64,000 nucleotides of DNA from Sphingosinicella sp. BN140058 (GCF_004135585.1 NZ_CP035502.1:62001-126000); one strand, 5' to 3'; counted from the stretch's first letter, positions 53,926 through 63,532 are shown. Translations and numbers: made by a program. The notes: generated from the letters alone by a model not told the origin.

Positions 53926-54684
53926 TTACTGGTCCGCCGACGTACGGAGACCAGTGCTGTCCGCGGCGAGCGTTCGCGCCGCCTCGAGCTCGAGCAGCTG
54001 GGCGGACATCGCGGTTTGCTTCTGGAGCTCCAGGTAGACGTTCAGCATGATCGCATTGCCGGCCGCGATGTCCTCGCGCATGTTGACAGTGGCGCCGACG
54101 CGCTTGGCAAGAGCATCACTCGTCGAGGAAGCTTCGGTGAGCTTGCCCTTGATTGCCGAAGCGGCCCCATAGGCGTTCACAGCCGTTTCGCGGAGAACCG
54201 TGTTGCGGCGATCGCGAAGGCTGGTGACCGCTTCCTGGGTCATCTTGCCGCCGTTCGAGTAGAACATCTGGCTCGCTGCCTCTCGCCCGTCGTTGACGGT
54301 CTGGATGGCCTTGAGTGTGATCGCCCGTTCGCCCGGGATCTTCGGAAGCTTGGCGGCGAAGTTCGGGACCTGCTGGGCCGTGTTCGCAATCGACTGCACG
54401 TTCTGGAGAACGTTCTGCGGACCTGAGAGGTTGATGCCGGCGTCGCTAAGGATGTTGTTGAAGTTCCCTTGACCGACCTGGCCGATCGAGCTGGCCGTCT
54501 CTTTGGCAGTGTTGAGCTGCTGTTGGGCCGTTGCGAGCGCCTTGCCGGCGGTCGCGAGCTGTTCGCCAGCCTTCGCGATCAGGCTTGGATCGATCGTCGG
54601 GATCTGCGCAGTGGCTGGCGCCCCGGCGAGGGTCGAGGAGACGAGAAGCGCACCAATCACGAGCGCACGGGTCTTGATGATCAT
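53926..54684 (-). CDS. virB5: VirB5/TrbJ-like pilus-tip protein
   Basis: 252 residues from ATG 54682-54684 (AGAGGGA upstream); an upstream frame adds ten residues. Signal peptide MIIKTRALVIGALLVSSTLAGAPATAQ, then a helical domain with long amphipathic stretches (LATAGKALATAQQQLNTAKE). The size matches VirB5. The box GCGGAAAAATCTTCCTGC lies about 70 bases before the start (54753-54770). It is followed after four bases by the larger VirB5-like gene. Confidence 0.8.
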   Translation of the reverse strand: MIIKTRALVIGALLVSSTLAGAPATAQIPTIDPSLIAKAGEQLATAGKALATAQQQLNTAKETASSIGQVGQGNFNNILSDAGINLSGPQNVLQNVQSIANTAQQVPNFAAKLPKIPGERAITLKAIQTVNDGREAASQMFYSNGGKMTQEAVTSLRDRRNTVLRETAVNAYGAASAIKGKLTEASSTSDALAKRVGATVNMREDIAAGNAIMLNVYLELQKQTAMSAQLLELEAARTLAADSTGLRTSADQ

Positions 54685-54773
54685 GAGGATTCCCTCTTGC
54701 TTGAACAGGAACATCTGAATGGTAGCTCGCCCGGCGGATCGGCGATAGCCACGCAGGAAGATTTTTCCGCGGC

Positions 54774-57221
54774 TCAGGCGGCTTCGCGCTCCGCTGCCAT
54801 GGCTTCCATGTAGAGACGACGAAAGTTTTGTGGATCTTTCTGAGCAAGATCGCGGATTAATCTGACCTTGGTCGTGCCGGATGCGAATGTCTGCAGTCCA
54901 TCCCCGAGGACGCCCATGTCCGAGTCGATAATCACGGACTCGACGCCCGCTTCGGACATGCGTCGGAGCAAGAATGCGCGTTTCAGGTGACCGTGGCTAC
55001 GGCCAAGAACGAAATCCAGCTCGCGACCGGTGAGGCCGAAGATCCTGAAATCCTCCTCCTTCGCCTTCACGTTCTTGAAGAAGATCTGTGTGGCGCACTG
55101 GCCGATGATGGTTTGGGCATGTGGGGTCTCTTCGATAGCGTTGGGCCGCTGGAACGCGCAGATGAAGATCTGCCCAAGCTTTCTACCTTCCTGCAGGCCA
55201 GCCGCGAACTTCGCCGCAAAGAACTCGTTCCGCAGGAGCGGGGCTGTCTCATCAACGAAGTAGAGCGCTGGGTGACCGCGGTGAACAGAGACGTCCATCG
55301 TGCGATGCATGATGTACGAGACGACGGCCGGGCCCAGGTTATCCTTCTGCTCGTCGCTCAGAAGCGTGGTGAAGTCGAAGGACGTCATGCGAGCGCCGAG
55401 ATCGAGGCTGTCGTTGAGGGCGTTGAAGACGTGACCGTGCTGGTTGTCGCTGATCCAGGGGCGGATAGCCTCACGAGCGGCCGAGTCTGCGCTGAAGGCA
55501 GAGTCCCAGATCTCCTTGAGGCGGCGATTTTCGCGCGAGGGCTCCGCCTCGAGGATGTCAAGCATCTGCCCGAACTGTTCCGAAGAGGCGTCATCCGTCA
55601 GGCCGGTGATCAGCTTCATCCAGGTTGTTAGGAACTCGCGATTACGGGGCTGCGAGAGATCCATCTGCAGCGGATTCATCGCGCAGCTGTCGTCGTCGAA
55701 GCGCACGTAGTTGCCGCCGGCCATGCGGGTGACGACTTCCGTGCCGTAGAAGCGATCGAAGAAGAAGACTCGGAGCTCCGGAAAGCGCATTGCCATTTGG
55801 GCGAGCCAGGAGACCGTGACCGTCTTACCGGAACCAGAGGGACCGATGACAAGCATGTGCCCGAGGGGTTCTCGGTTGCCCGGATCCGAGGTGTCATGAA
55901 AGACGAAGTTGTAGGGGCTGCCCGTCGAGGTCTTGAGGATCGTGACCGGTCCCTCGCCCCACGGACTGCGGTCCGCGCCCTTGCTATTCCGCTGCATGGC
56001 GAGAAGCGTGGCCACGTTGACCGCGAGGAATTTCCAGGGCCGCGGCAGCTTGTCGTAGGTTGGGAACATCGAGAACCAGACCGCTTGGCTGGCCGGCCCC
56101 TCAACCACGGTAGTGACCTCGTTCTGAGCGGCAACGGTATTGATCTGCGACAAGTAGCGGTCCAACTCCTCGTCTGTGTCAGCCTCGACGATCAGGTTCA
56201 GGTTGTAATTGCAAAGGACCTGAGTGTCCTCCGCGCCGCCCCCGATGATCTCTCCGACCGCGGCGAACTGAGCGTGTGCGTTTTCTGTCATGAAGGTCGT
56301 GCGGGCCATCCGCTTCGCGGTATCCAGCTTCATTGTGCCGGCCGTGCGGGAAAGCGGTTCGATATGGTGGTAGATGGTGTATTCGAACTTCAGGCTGGCG
56401 AGGTCGGCGAGCATGCGTTCTTCCGTTGCGTCGCCCCAAGTTTTGACTCCGACGATCGCCATCGACTTCTTGCGAAGGCCGGACGTCCAGTAGATGCGTC
56501 CGGACTTGTCAGAAGCGAATTCGACGGTGTCGGATGTGATCTGCTCGGAGACGCTGGCGCCCCGGCTGTAATGGGGTGTGGGACGGCTAATCGGCGACGC
56601 TAGGCGGCCGAGGATCTTGAGGGGGGACTCGCCACCGTCCCCGTCCTTCAACACCTGAGGGTCGAAGGGTGACAGAGCGGCCTTCGTGAGGTCGACGGCC
56701 TCGCCAAGAGCAAGCTTGCCGGCCTTTTTGTCGACGGAGATCACGATGTAGTGATCGGTCAGAAAGGAAGAGCCCTCGAACGAGCTTTCCCACGTCGCGG
56801 CAAGCCGCGCCATGTGGGTGTTGGGGTGTGGCATCAGCTGTCCGGGCCGGATCGCGGTCCGAACGGTGAAAACCCGGGCGTGAGCGCCCCGATCGGCGAT
56901 TTGACTGAGCCAAGTGCGGCGGGCGATACCGAGGGCCTCGTGCTCATTCTGACTGGTCACCTGCAGCTCGGCGCCGGCAACCTTGATGACGCGAAGGAGG
57001 TCCCCTCTTTTCGTCTTGATCGTCATTCGATCAGCCATCATCTCTTCGAACGGCAGGAAGTCGACGAGGCGCGTTTCCTTCGGCATCGGCAGCAGCCTGC
57101 GCGAGACAGCAGGCACAAGCATGGCGGCGCCGCCTGCGACCGAGGCCAAGAGACCTGCGGACGCGATAACTGCGCCAACGGTGCTCTGGGTCATGAGGAG
57201 CGCGGAGACGTCAACCGACAT
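54774..57221 (-). CDS. virB4: VirB4 secretion ATPase
   Basis: The largest ATPase of the channel. 815 residues. An N-terminal membrane-associated part (STVGAVIASAGLLASVAGGA) is followed by the VirB4 N-domain, Walker A IGPSGSGKTVTVSW near residue 460, Walker B ALYFVDETAPLL near 655, and a C-terminal VirB4 segment (TIIGQCATQIFFKNVKAKEE). The start overlaps virB3 by 11 bases. Confidence 0.95.
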   Translation of the reverse strand: MSVDVSALLMTQSTVGAVIASAGLLASVAGGAAMLVPAVSRRLLPMPKETRLVDFLPFEEMMADRMTIKTKRGDLLRVIKVAGAELQVTSQNEHEALGIARRTWLSQIADRGAHARVFTVRTAIRPGQLMPHPNTHMARLAATWESSFEGSSFLTDHYIVISVDKKAGKLALGEAVDLTKAALSPFDPQVLKDGDGGESPLKILGRLASPISRPTPHYSRGASVSEQITSDTVEFASDKSGRIYWTSGLRKKSMAIVGVKTWGDATEERMLADLASLKFEYTIYHHIEPLSRTAGTMKLDTAKRMARTTFMTENAHAQFAAVGEIIGGGAEDTQVLCNYNLNLIVEADTDEELDRYLSQINTVAAQNEVTTVVEGPASQAVWFSMFPTYDKLPRPWKFLAVNVATLLAMQRNSKGADRSPWGEGPVTILKTSTGSPYNFVFHDTSDPGNREPLGHMLVIGPSGSGKTVTVSWLAQMAMRFPELRVFFFDRFYGTEVVTRMAGGNYVRFDDDSCAMNPLQMDLSQPRNREFLTTWMKLITGLTDDASSEQFGQMLDILEAEPSRENRRLKEIWDSAFSADSAAREAIRPWISDNQHGHVFNALNDSLDLGARMTSFDFTTLLSDEQKDNLGPAVVSYIMHRTMDVSVHRGHPALYFVDETAPLLRNEFFAAKFAAGLQEGRKLGQIFICAFQRPNAIEETPHAQTIIGQCATQIFFKNVKAKEEDFRIFGLTGRELDFVLGRSHGHLKRAFLLRRMSEAGVESVIIDSDMGVLGDGLQTFASGTTKVRLIRDLAQKDPQNFRRLYMEAMAAEREAA

Positions 57222-57501
57222 AGGTCTTGCCCTTGGTCTTCACGATATTGGGAGTGGCCTTCATGAAGGCCTGTCGCGCGATCAGGATGTTGTGGAGGTG
57301 GGGCTCCTTGAAGCCCGCCACGACCGAGAAAGCGGAGGCCGTGAGCAGGACGATCATCCCGGGGATGATCCCAAACCCCGCGGCCATACCGAAGAACCAA
57401 AGGAACATGCCGCCGCCGATTGAGCAGCCCGCCAATAGCGGCGGCATGTATGCGACCGTCTGAGGGCTCGCGACATACTTGAGGATGGGAGACTTCAGCA
57501 C
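57211..57501 (-). CDS. virB3: VirB3 inner-membrane protein
   Basis: 96 residues from GTG 57499-57501, which has AAAGGA eight bases upstream. Two helices close together (PPLLAGCSIGGGMFLWFFGM and FGIIPGMIVLLTASAFSVV) fit VirB3. It lies between virB2 and virB4 in canonical order. Confidence 0.85.
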   Translation of the reverse strand: MLKSPILKYVASPQTVAYMPPLLAGCSIGGGMFLWFFGMAAGFGIIPGMIVLLTASAFSVVAGFKEPHLHNILIARQAFMKATPNIVKTKGKTYVG

Positions 57502-57530
57502 GGTCGTTTCCTTTGCGGTCGGCGGGTAGA

Positions 57531-57881
57531 TCAGCTCGTGGCGAGCGCTTCGCCGCCACCGAGGGTGGACAGCCAGCCGATAACGTTCGGAACGATCGCC
57601 ATTGCGAAGGAGACACCGACGCCGGTGCTGACCCACTTCCAGTTGAGCTTGCCGAAGAAGCCGAGCATCAGGCAGGCGACCATGCCGATGCCGCCGACGA
57701 CGAGACCGAACGTTGCGAGCGATTTGCGGAAAGTGTTCGCGCCGGCGGTTGCTTTGCCGAGCGGGTTGCTGGTGTCGAAGGCCTGAGCAAGAGCGATCTC
57801 GGGCATGGCAACGGCGGCAAGAGCGAGCGCTAGCTGGGCGAACGCGATCCCGCGACCGACGTGGGTACGATTGATGTTCAT
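57531..57881 (-). CDS. virB2: VirB2/TrbC pilin
   Basis: Major pilus subunit. 116 residues with a long signal peptide (to about residue 33, ending ALAQ) and two hydrophobic helices (LATFGLVVGGIGMVACLMLG and WVSTGVGVSFAMAIVPNVIG), the pilin plan. It opens the virB operon. The box CTGGAAAAACTTCCTGC lies about 110 bases upstream (57998-58014, minus strand). Confidence 0.9.
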   Translation of the reverse strand: MNINRTHVGRGIAFAQLALALAAVAMPEIALAQAFDTSNPLGKATAGANTFRKSLATFGLVVGGIGMVACLMLGFFGKLNWKWVSTGVGVSFAMAIVPNVIGWLSTLGGGEALATS

Positions 57882-58687
57882 GGAAAAACTCCCCGGTGGT
57901 TTGTCGTGCGGCTGGGGGAGTCAGGAAATCTGATGAGGCCCCCGCCAACCCGCTCTCGCATACTATCGGCGGAAAAGACCCTCGCCAACAGGTTTTTGCA
58001 GGAAGTTTTTCCAGGCGCCTGGGGCGCGGTTCCAGGGGCTAGGAAGCCGGCAGGAACATTGGATTCGTCAGTGCAAAGAGCGTAACGCATTCGGCTGGAT
58101 CTTTGGTGCGGTCGATGGCGGCTTTGACTCGCACGCGTGGGCGCCCGCGCGCGCGCGGGGCGGCGCCGGGGGACGAGGCAACGCTCCGTACGCGCTGCGG
58201 CCACGGTGAGGACGCTGCAGTGGATCGAAGGGGGGAGCAGAGACATGCCGAGCCTCGCGCTGAAGGTTGCCGAGCGATTTTCGAAACGGATGATCGTCGG
58301 AGCGAGTAAGGCCAAATCGGACGACCGTTGCCTGGGACGGCCGGGGGTGTCACCGGACCTGAATGGCGAGAAGTTGTGGCTGGCCGCGGTGGGTCCAGAA
58401 TGTGTTCGACGCCGTGGCTTGGCCAGGCGCGCCTCGCGGCCGACCGGGCGGTGTCGCCGGCGCAATCAGGGACCGACTGGTGACCGTGCGCGGCCGACCT
58501 CCCGGGGCTGCTGCCTAGGATCTTGTCGCTGGAACTGCGCCGCTTCTAACCGCCGTTATCCGCGCTCGCGCGGCGCCGAGGCGAACCTGGTCAAACGCAG
58601 GATTGTGGATGCAGGAGGCGTCTCCGCCCCATCCCGCAACGGCCGATCGGAGCCGGGCGGAATGAGGCGGAGAGGGCAGCGGCCAGC
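57882..58687. other. 806-bp intergenic region upstream of virB2
   Basis: No convincing gene. The minus-strand promoter for virB2 is probably here, with the box at 57998-58014 and CCAAAGATCCAG at 58095-58106. A 148-codon plus-strand frame at 58245-58691 has a perfect AGGGGGGAG eight bases before its ATG, but its composition is Arg/Cys-rich and its end overlaps the relaxase stop, so coding is unlikely. An alternating CG run lies near 58146-58157. The size is unusual in this packed sequence. Confidence 0.5.
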
Positions 58688-61600
58688 TTAGCGTTCTCGA
58701 TCGCGATCCCGGCCAATGCCTCGGGCAATCTCATCCGCGTCGTCACGGTAGGTGTTGTAGGCAGTTGCGAGGTCGACGGTGTGGTAATTGACGTCTTCGC
58801 GCGCGGCCGGGTCATCGTAGATTCGCTCGGCGGCCCGCCGCAGCTGTTCATCGGGGGCGATCTCGCGGAGCAGCCGGATGAACTCGGCGACCTGAGGCGT
58901 GTGAGCCTGATCTGGAGTCGGATAGATCCGAGATGCTTCCTCCTTGCGAGTTGCTCGATCTCCGCCCTCGTTGGGCGTCGCCTGCAGGGCTGGTGTTGGT
59001 GAGTGAGGAGCAGTCTTAGCGAGCTCGGCACGCCGAGCGTGTTCGTGTCTCAGAGCCTCTATCACAGCGGGCGCACGGCCCCAGTTTCGGAACAGGGTTC
59101 GCACAGCTTGCCTGGCTTCCTTGCCCAATTCCACGGTCCTTCCCTCAAGGCTCAGTGCGGTCGGGTCCTGGCCTTGCGTCTGGATCCATCTAACAAGCCG
59201 CTGGACCTCATGCTGCTGCCGTTCATACACGGATCCTAGCCGCCCGTTTGTGCGAGCGGCGAAGCGTGGTGTGCGGAGCAAGAGTTGGTCTGCTCGATCG
59301 AGCGCAGGCGCGCTGTACGAGAAGGCACCGTTGGGCAGCTTCTCCTGCTTCACGGGAATGCGCTGATCGGCAATGCGTTTGATGAGTGCGTCCCAATCGG
59401 CGTACTCGGCTCGGGTGGTCCCGGGCTTCACCGGCGGCGTCTGATCGGGGAGCTCGAAGAGCGTCGGATCGGCTTGTCGGCGGCGCCGGTCGACCTTCTC
59501 CTCGGGACGGTCGGCTGGAAGAGAATCCCGTCCGTGAACGGCGGCCTGATCAGTGCGAGCGGGTGTTTCGCTTGGATCTGAACCTGGAATGCTGGTTGCT
59601 ATTGTGGAAGGCGTCTCAAGAGTTCGCGGGTCAACGACGTTGGTCGGCTCGGAGGGGCCCTGAAATGCGGGAGCCTCCGGATTGTTGAGGTCCGGGATAA
59701 TGACCTCTGGCGCCATTTCCCCGGCCGGACTTGGGGCGTGCTCCCGCAGCGGGTCGAGGCCGACGGGAGTAGCCTGCGGATCGTCCGCCAAAGGTGCGTC
59801 CAAATCCTGTCGGGGCCCAATCGTTGGTTGGACAATCGGAAGGCCTTCGATGCTCGCCGGGTCTATGGCGACGAACGGCGGGTTAGCGGGTTCGGTGACA
59901 GGCTCCGCGAGTTGGTTGGCCACGGGGGGCGTGGCGGACGCGGTACCCGCGTCGACGGGCGCAACGACGCTGGAGTCGGCAGGCAGCCTCGGGCTCTCGG
60001 CGTCGGCGTCGATAGAGGCCGGCGATGCCCCTGTGGATGACTGGGCGCGTCGGCGCGTATCCAGAGGTGCAGGAACTTCACCGTCGAGGAACGCGTGGCG
60101 GAGGGTGGACATTCCGAGCCGCTCCTCGAGCACGGTCTTGAGAGGTTCGAGCAGCTCATTGATCTCCCTGATCCGACGCTCGCGATCCTCCACGTTCCGC
60201 GCCGCTGCCGCGAGTGCGGGACGATGTGGAGCTAGGGCAGCGTCGATGTCGTTGATATGATTTTGGGCGCCCTGCCAACGGTCTTGGATCGCCTGCCTCA
60301 TAATGCGAGTGTTGAGGTCGGCGCGTCCTTTTTGAATGTCCGTCAGATATTGGAGGCAGGTCTGTCGAGTCCTGATCGCTCGGGACTTAGCCTTGGCTTC
60401 CAGGTGGTCGAACGTCATGATCTCCCGGCGGTCGTCGGCAACACTCTCGACCAGGCGAGCACGCTCGGCGGTGAGAGCACGGTATTGCGTCATGGCGGGG
60501 TGTGCTGGGTCCACGCGTCCAACAGTCCGCGCGAGATTGTCGAGCTCGTGTTGAGTTGTCTTGTAAGCCTTCTCCGACTCCTTGGCCTGGCGCTCAATTG
60601 ATCGCTCCGCGTCGCTCCAGATGGCTATGGCGTTCAGCTTGCCAACTGTGGTCGGCACGCCAATCGATTCCAATGCGGCAGCCTTGGTCCCGAGGTGTTC
60701 GGTCGGGGTTCGGTCGATGCCCATCTCGGTGTACCGGCGGGCGTCGATCCTGCGTTGAACGCCGCGTGCCTTAAGGACTCGGTTCGTGATCTCCGCGAAT
60801 TTCATGCGATGGCGCTTCACGAAGTTCTCGTCCCAGCGGCGCTCCTTCCTTTTGTCGCCGCGAGTGGGGTCCTCAATCTTGTTCTGGCGGAAGGGGTGCC
60901 GCACGCGAGCCTCGCCCTTGTGATCGAAGTGCTCGGCGTATTCGAAATCCCAGAGCCCTTCCTCTGGAATGAAGCGGGCTGGTCGATCGTAGGCAACGAT
61001 GTGGAGGTGGTAGTTGCGGCTGTCATTGTGCGCGTCCGGCGCGTGGATGACGGCCGTGTACATGAGGCCAACCTTGCCAACGGTCCCGTCCTCGCGAGAG
61101 CGCTGTTCGAGGTTCCCGAGGTAGTCGCAGAAGTTTTGGACAATGAGCGCTCGATCCTCAGCGGAGATCTCGTACGGCAGCTCCGCGACGAAGCGGATTT
61201 GCGTTCTTCCGCCGCGTCCGGATTTGAACTCGAGGGGCGACAGGCGTTCGTCGTATTTGGCCATGCCACGAGCCGCGGCGATGATCTTGCCGGCGCGTTC
61301 GGCGGTGGAGATGAACGGCTTGGCTTTGAACGGCTTCTTGCCCCGTTCGGCGTCGGGAGATGCGAGGTAATCCTGGTAGGCTGCTTGCACTTGTAAGGCA
61401 TGCTCTTTGAAGCCTGCGTCCGGGAACGAATAGTGCCTCAACTCGGCCCACCAGGCGGGCAAGATCTCCGGATCCAGGAGGAGCTCGTGAACCTTCGGCT
61501 CACGCTCGATCCGTTCGACGGCGCGCCAGAATTCCTGACGTTCGAACGGATCCTCAGAGATGTTAGAGAAGATCGAGGGCACGCCGTTTCGGAACTCGGG

Positions 61601-62125
61601 TCGGTCGCCCATAATGGCGACTTCATCCGTGGTGGGAGCTTCGCCAATCAGGCCCTCAGCGACGCCTCTGGGGTCGGCGGCCATGCGACTGGCGGCGTGC
61701 TCGACGACGTCGTCGCGCTCTACGTAAGCGGCGTGCTGAGCGCCACGGCTAACCTCGGCGGCTCCATCTCGCTCGATGTACTTGGAGTGGTCGAGTGCAG
61801 CTGTCTTCGCACGCCCGACGCGGCCTTCCAGCGGCTGCCCGCCGACAGTGGGAGACGCGGTCTTGTTTACGGGGATGTATGAGAAGTGGAAGGAGGTAGC
61901 GCCGGCGGCGGTTCGAGGACGGTCAATGAGTGGAGAGGGCGCCTTATAGTCTGGCTCCATAGCCCAGCGAGCACGGCCGCCCGGGAGGCGGACCTCATCC
62001 CGTTCGAGTTTTGGTTTTCGCTTGCCGATCTGGAGGATCATCTCCTCTTCCTGTTGGCGGCGGAGGAATTGAGCGAGCTTGGAATTCGCCGCCTGGACGT
62101 CGGCGGAGAGCGGTGACTTGGCCAT
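58688..62125 (-). CDS. Relaxase, MobA/MobL-like
   Basis: Nicks the origin of transfer and carries the strand. 1145 residues, start ATG 62123-62125 with AAGGGA nine bases upstream. An N-terminal extension of about 270 residues (variable, charged) precedes the relaxase core: YTAVIHAPDAHNDSRNYHLH (HxH near 370, metal ligands), RWDENFVKRHRMKFAEITNR, DARRYTEMGIDRTPTEHLG. Then a coiled coil (about 520-690), a Pro/Ala/Thr-rich disordered region and a charged C-terminal end. Usual MobL proteins have the relaxase at the N-terminus, so the N-terminal extension is odd. It is transcribed towards the 806-bp gap. Confidence 0.85.
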   Translation of the reverse strand: MAKSPLSADVQAANSKLAQFLRRQQEEEMILQIGKRKPKLERDEVRLPGGRARWAMEPDYKAPSPLIDRPRTAAGATSFHFSYIPVNKTASPTVGGQPLEGRVGRAKTAALDHSKYIERDGAAEVSRGAQHAAYVERDDVVEHAASRMAADPRGVAEGLIGEAPTTDEVAIMGDRPEFRNGVPSIFSNISEDPFERQEFWRAVERIEREPKVHELLLDPEILPAWWAELRHYSFPDAGFKEHALQVQAAYQDYLASPDAERGKKPFKAKPFISTAERAGKIIAAARGMAKYDERLSPLEFKSGRGGRTQIRFVAELPYEISAEDRALIVQNFCDYLGNLEQRSREDGTVGKVGLMYTAVIHAPDAHNDSRNYHLHIVAYDRPARFIPEEGLWDFEYAEHFDHKGEARVRHPFRQNKIEDPTRGDKRKERRWDENFVKRHRMKFAEITNRVLKARGVQRRIDARRYTEMGIDRTPTEHLGTKAAALESIGVPTTVGKLNAIAIWSDAERSIERQAKESEKAYKTTQHELDNLARTVGRVDPAHPAMTQYRALTAERARLVESVADDRREIMTFDHLEAKAKSRAIRTRQTCLQYLTDIQKGRADLNTRIMRQAIQDRWQGAQNHINDIDAALAPHRPALAAAARNVEDRERRIREINELLEPLKTVLEERLGMSTLRHAFLDGEVPAPLDTRRRAQSSTGASPASIDADAESPRLPADSSVVAPVDAGTASATPPVANQLAEPVTEPANPPFVAIDPASIEGLPIVQPTIGPRQDLDAPLADDPQATPVGLDPLREHAPSPAGEMAPEVIIPDLNNPEAPAFQGPSEPTNVVDPRTLETPSTIATSIPGSDPSETPARTDQAAVHGRDSLPADRPEEKVDRRRRQADPTLFELPDQTPPVKPGTTRAEYADWDALIKRIADQRIPVKQEKLPNGAFSYSAPALDRADQLLLRTPRFAARTNGRLGSVYERQQHEVQRLVRWIQTQGQDPTALSLEGRTVELGKEARQAVRTLFRNWGRAPAVIEALRHEHARRAELAKTAPHSPTPALQATPNEGGDRATRKEEASRIYPTPDQAHTPQVAEFIRLLREIAPDEQLRRAAERIYDDPAAREDVNYHTVDLATAYNTYRDDADEIARGIGRDRDRER

Positions 62126-62199
62126 TTCATTTTCCCTTGGGAGGCTTCCAAAACCATGATGGATTGTGGAAGGGCTGGCAAGCGAGATTGCCTGCCCAC

Positions 62200-62212
62200 A
62201 AAAGATCCACAG
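62200..62212. promoter_or_regulatory. Recurrent AAAAGATCCACAG box
   Basis: AAAAGATCCACAG at 62200-62212 (plus strand) lies 75 bases upstream of the relaxase start. It is the same box found near 11490, 47181 and other starts here. Confidence 0.35.
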
Positions 62213-62273
62213 TGTGTGCCTGCCGGAAGCTGGTCGGTGACCAGGTGGAGGCCCCGACGCGGTGCGTCGCCAA

Positions 62274-62517
62274 GGTAACGGGCTTGGGCCGCCAAGCCGT
62301 TACGGTATCCCTCGGAGAGCGCACAGAGGGAATTTTGGCCGCGCCGGCGGCAAAATTCCCTGCAAAATTGGGGCTCCCCAAGTTTGCGTTATTGCGCCTA
62401 TTCCACACAAGGTAACGTGGGCGCCGCCCCGTTACCATTAGAGTGGAGAAATCCTCAGATTTCTGGCCCTCGGCGTTACCAAAACGACGATCCGGTAGGA
62501 TCCGTCGTGGAGGTAAC
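62274..62517. repeat. Three inverted pairs of GGTAAC(G), candidate oriT or operator
   Basis: Six copies of GGTAAC, or near copies, form three inverted pairs: 62274-62280 with 62298-62303, 62411-62417 with 62430-62436, and 62475-62480 with 62512-62517. The arms of pair 1 continue as GGGCTTGG/CCAAGCC, and pair 3 encloses a hairpin (ACGACGATCC/GGATCCGTCGT). The cluster fills the space between the divergent relaxase and the gene at 62642. Such arrays are typical of relaxase-binding sites, replication iterons or operators. I cannot choose among them from the sequence. Confidence 0.6.
62327..62361. repeat. Long hairpin with 11-bp perfect arms
   Basis: AGGGAATTTTG at 62327-62337 pairs exactly with 62351-62361, with a further CCGC/GCGG match inside. 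Both strands read AGGGAATTTTG, so the recurrent GGGAAAA-type box is present in each direction. It stands between pairs 1 and 2 of the GGTAAC array and may be a transfer-origin hairpin or a bidirectional control site. Confidence 0.55.
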
Positions 62518-62641
62518 ACGGGGCGGGAAAGTCCCTTCGGAGATCTTGTTGACGACCTCGGAGCCGGGGCATAGATTCCCTCACGTTCATCGGGAGGGCC
62601 GAAACTCCGTTTCGGAGGGCTTCGCCCATAGGGGAAATAGT

Positions 62642-63532
62642 GTGGCAACAGGCAACGAAGGTGAGACGGACGGCGGCCAGAATGGTCCGTCCGGGAGTGT
62701 TGGAGATGCTGTCGAGATCCTCGCGGGTTTCGCCGGGCAGCTGTCTAGGCGGGTGTTGGATCCGAGCCGTGGTGAAACTGTGGAAGCGAGCTTGCAGCGC
62801 AATCTTCTGAGCGAGCCGGAACGAGCGCGGTTTCTGAATGAGCTGCTCGTTCAGATTGTCCCAGCCAGGGCAAACGTGGATCTCTGGATGGCCTATCTAG
62901 AAGGTGGCAGAAGCCCGTTCGGAGATAAGGTTCTGCAGAAGGTGGCATCCGGAGATGAGAAGCCGATCCAGTCGCTTCAAAGGGCGGGTCCGCGAGTAGC
63001 CAGGCAAGAGAAAAAGGTGGCCGGCTTGCGAGCGCAGCGGGACCTGCTCGACGTTCAGATACGGGCCGAGGAGGACAAGCAAGCCTACTATCAGGCGATC
63101 GAGGCGGCGGCCCTTCAATGGTTCGTAACCGACGAACTTCTGAAGATGACGGCCGGCGTTTTCGCGATGGGCCCGGCGTGGACGGTTATGCGTGCGATCT
63201 CGTCGTTCTTAAGTGACGAGGCGGTGGAACGCGAGACGATGTTGGCGATCGGGGACGAGAAGCAACACGAGGCCGCAAGGCTGCGGGCGGAGCGCGCATC
63301 CGAGACCGAGTTGATGCTCGGATCGTTGGACTTCTTTTGCGGTTACGAGCCGTACGAAGCTGAGCTTCGGCGAGCGCTTTTGGAGGTCGCACGAAAGTTC
63401 GAAGTAAGGCGCGATGAGGCCGCCGGCGACGGAAGGAGAGCGAGATCTAAGCGGACCGCCGCAGAGAGGGCTCGCCCCGAAGCCCAGAAGGATCGGCGGC
63501 TGGTCCTTGATGGTCTGGAGGCGGCGGCCTAG
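62642..63532 (+). CDS. Hypothetical protein divergent from the relaxase, 296 aa
   Basis: Starts at GTG 62642 with AGGGGA eight bases upstream; the 86 upstream codons cover the repeat array and are not protein-like. A helical protein: a Gly/Ser-rich start, charged helices (RQEKKVAGLRAQRDLLDVQI), a hydrophobic stretch at about 165-185 (LLKMTAGVFAMGPAWTVMRA), more helices, and an Arg/Ala-rich end. It may be a mobilisation accessory or relaxosome factor because it shares a control region with the relaxase, but no family is recognised. A terminator follows. Confidence 0.65.
   Translation: MATGNEGETDGGQNGPSGSVGDAVEILAGFAGQLSRRVLDPSRGETVEASLQRNLLSEPERARFLNELLVQIVPARANVDLWMAYLEGGRSPFGDKVLQKVASGDEKPIQSLQRAGPRVARQEKKVAGLRAQRDLLDVQIRAEEDKQAYYQAIEAAALQWFVTDELLKMTAGVFAMGPAWTVMRAISSFLSDEAVERETMLAIGDEKQHEAARLRAERASETELMLGSLDFFCGYEPYEAELRRALLEVARKFEVRRDEAAGDGRRARSKRTAAERARPEAQKDRRLVLDGLEAAA

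Larger units (their letters stand above)
62126..62641. other. 516-bp divergent intergenic region
   Basis: No gene. It holds the repeats listed here, the candidate promoters of the relaxase and of the plus-strand gene at 62642, and a GGGGCTCCCC palindrome near 62370. It is the best place in the window for an oriT. Confidence 0.6.

Noticed and set aside
58245-58691. 148-codon plus-strand open frame with good ribosome site
   Set aside because: Arg/Cys/Trp-rich composition, no recognisable fold, and end overlaps the relaxase stop. Kept only as a note in the intergenic entry.
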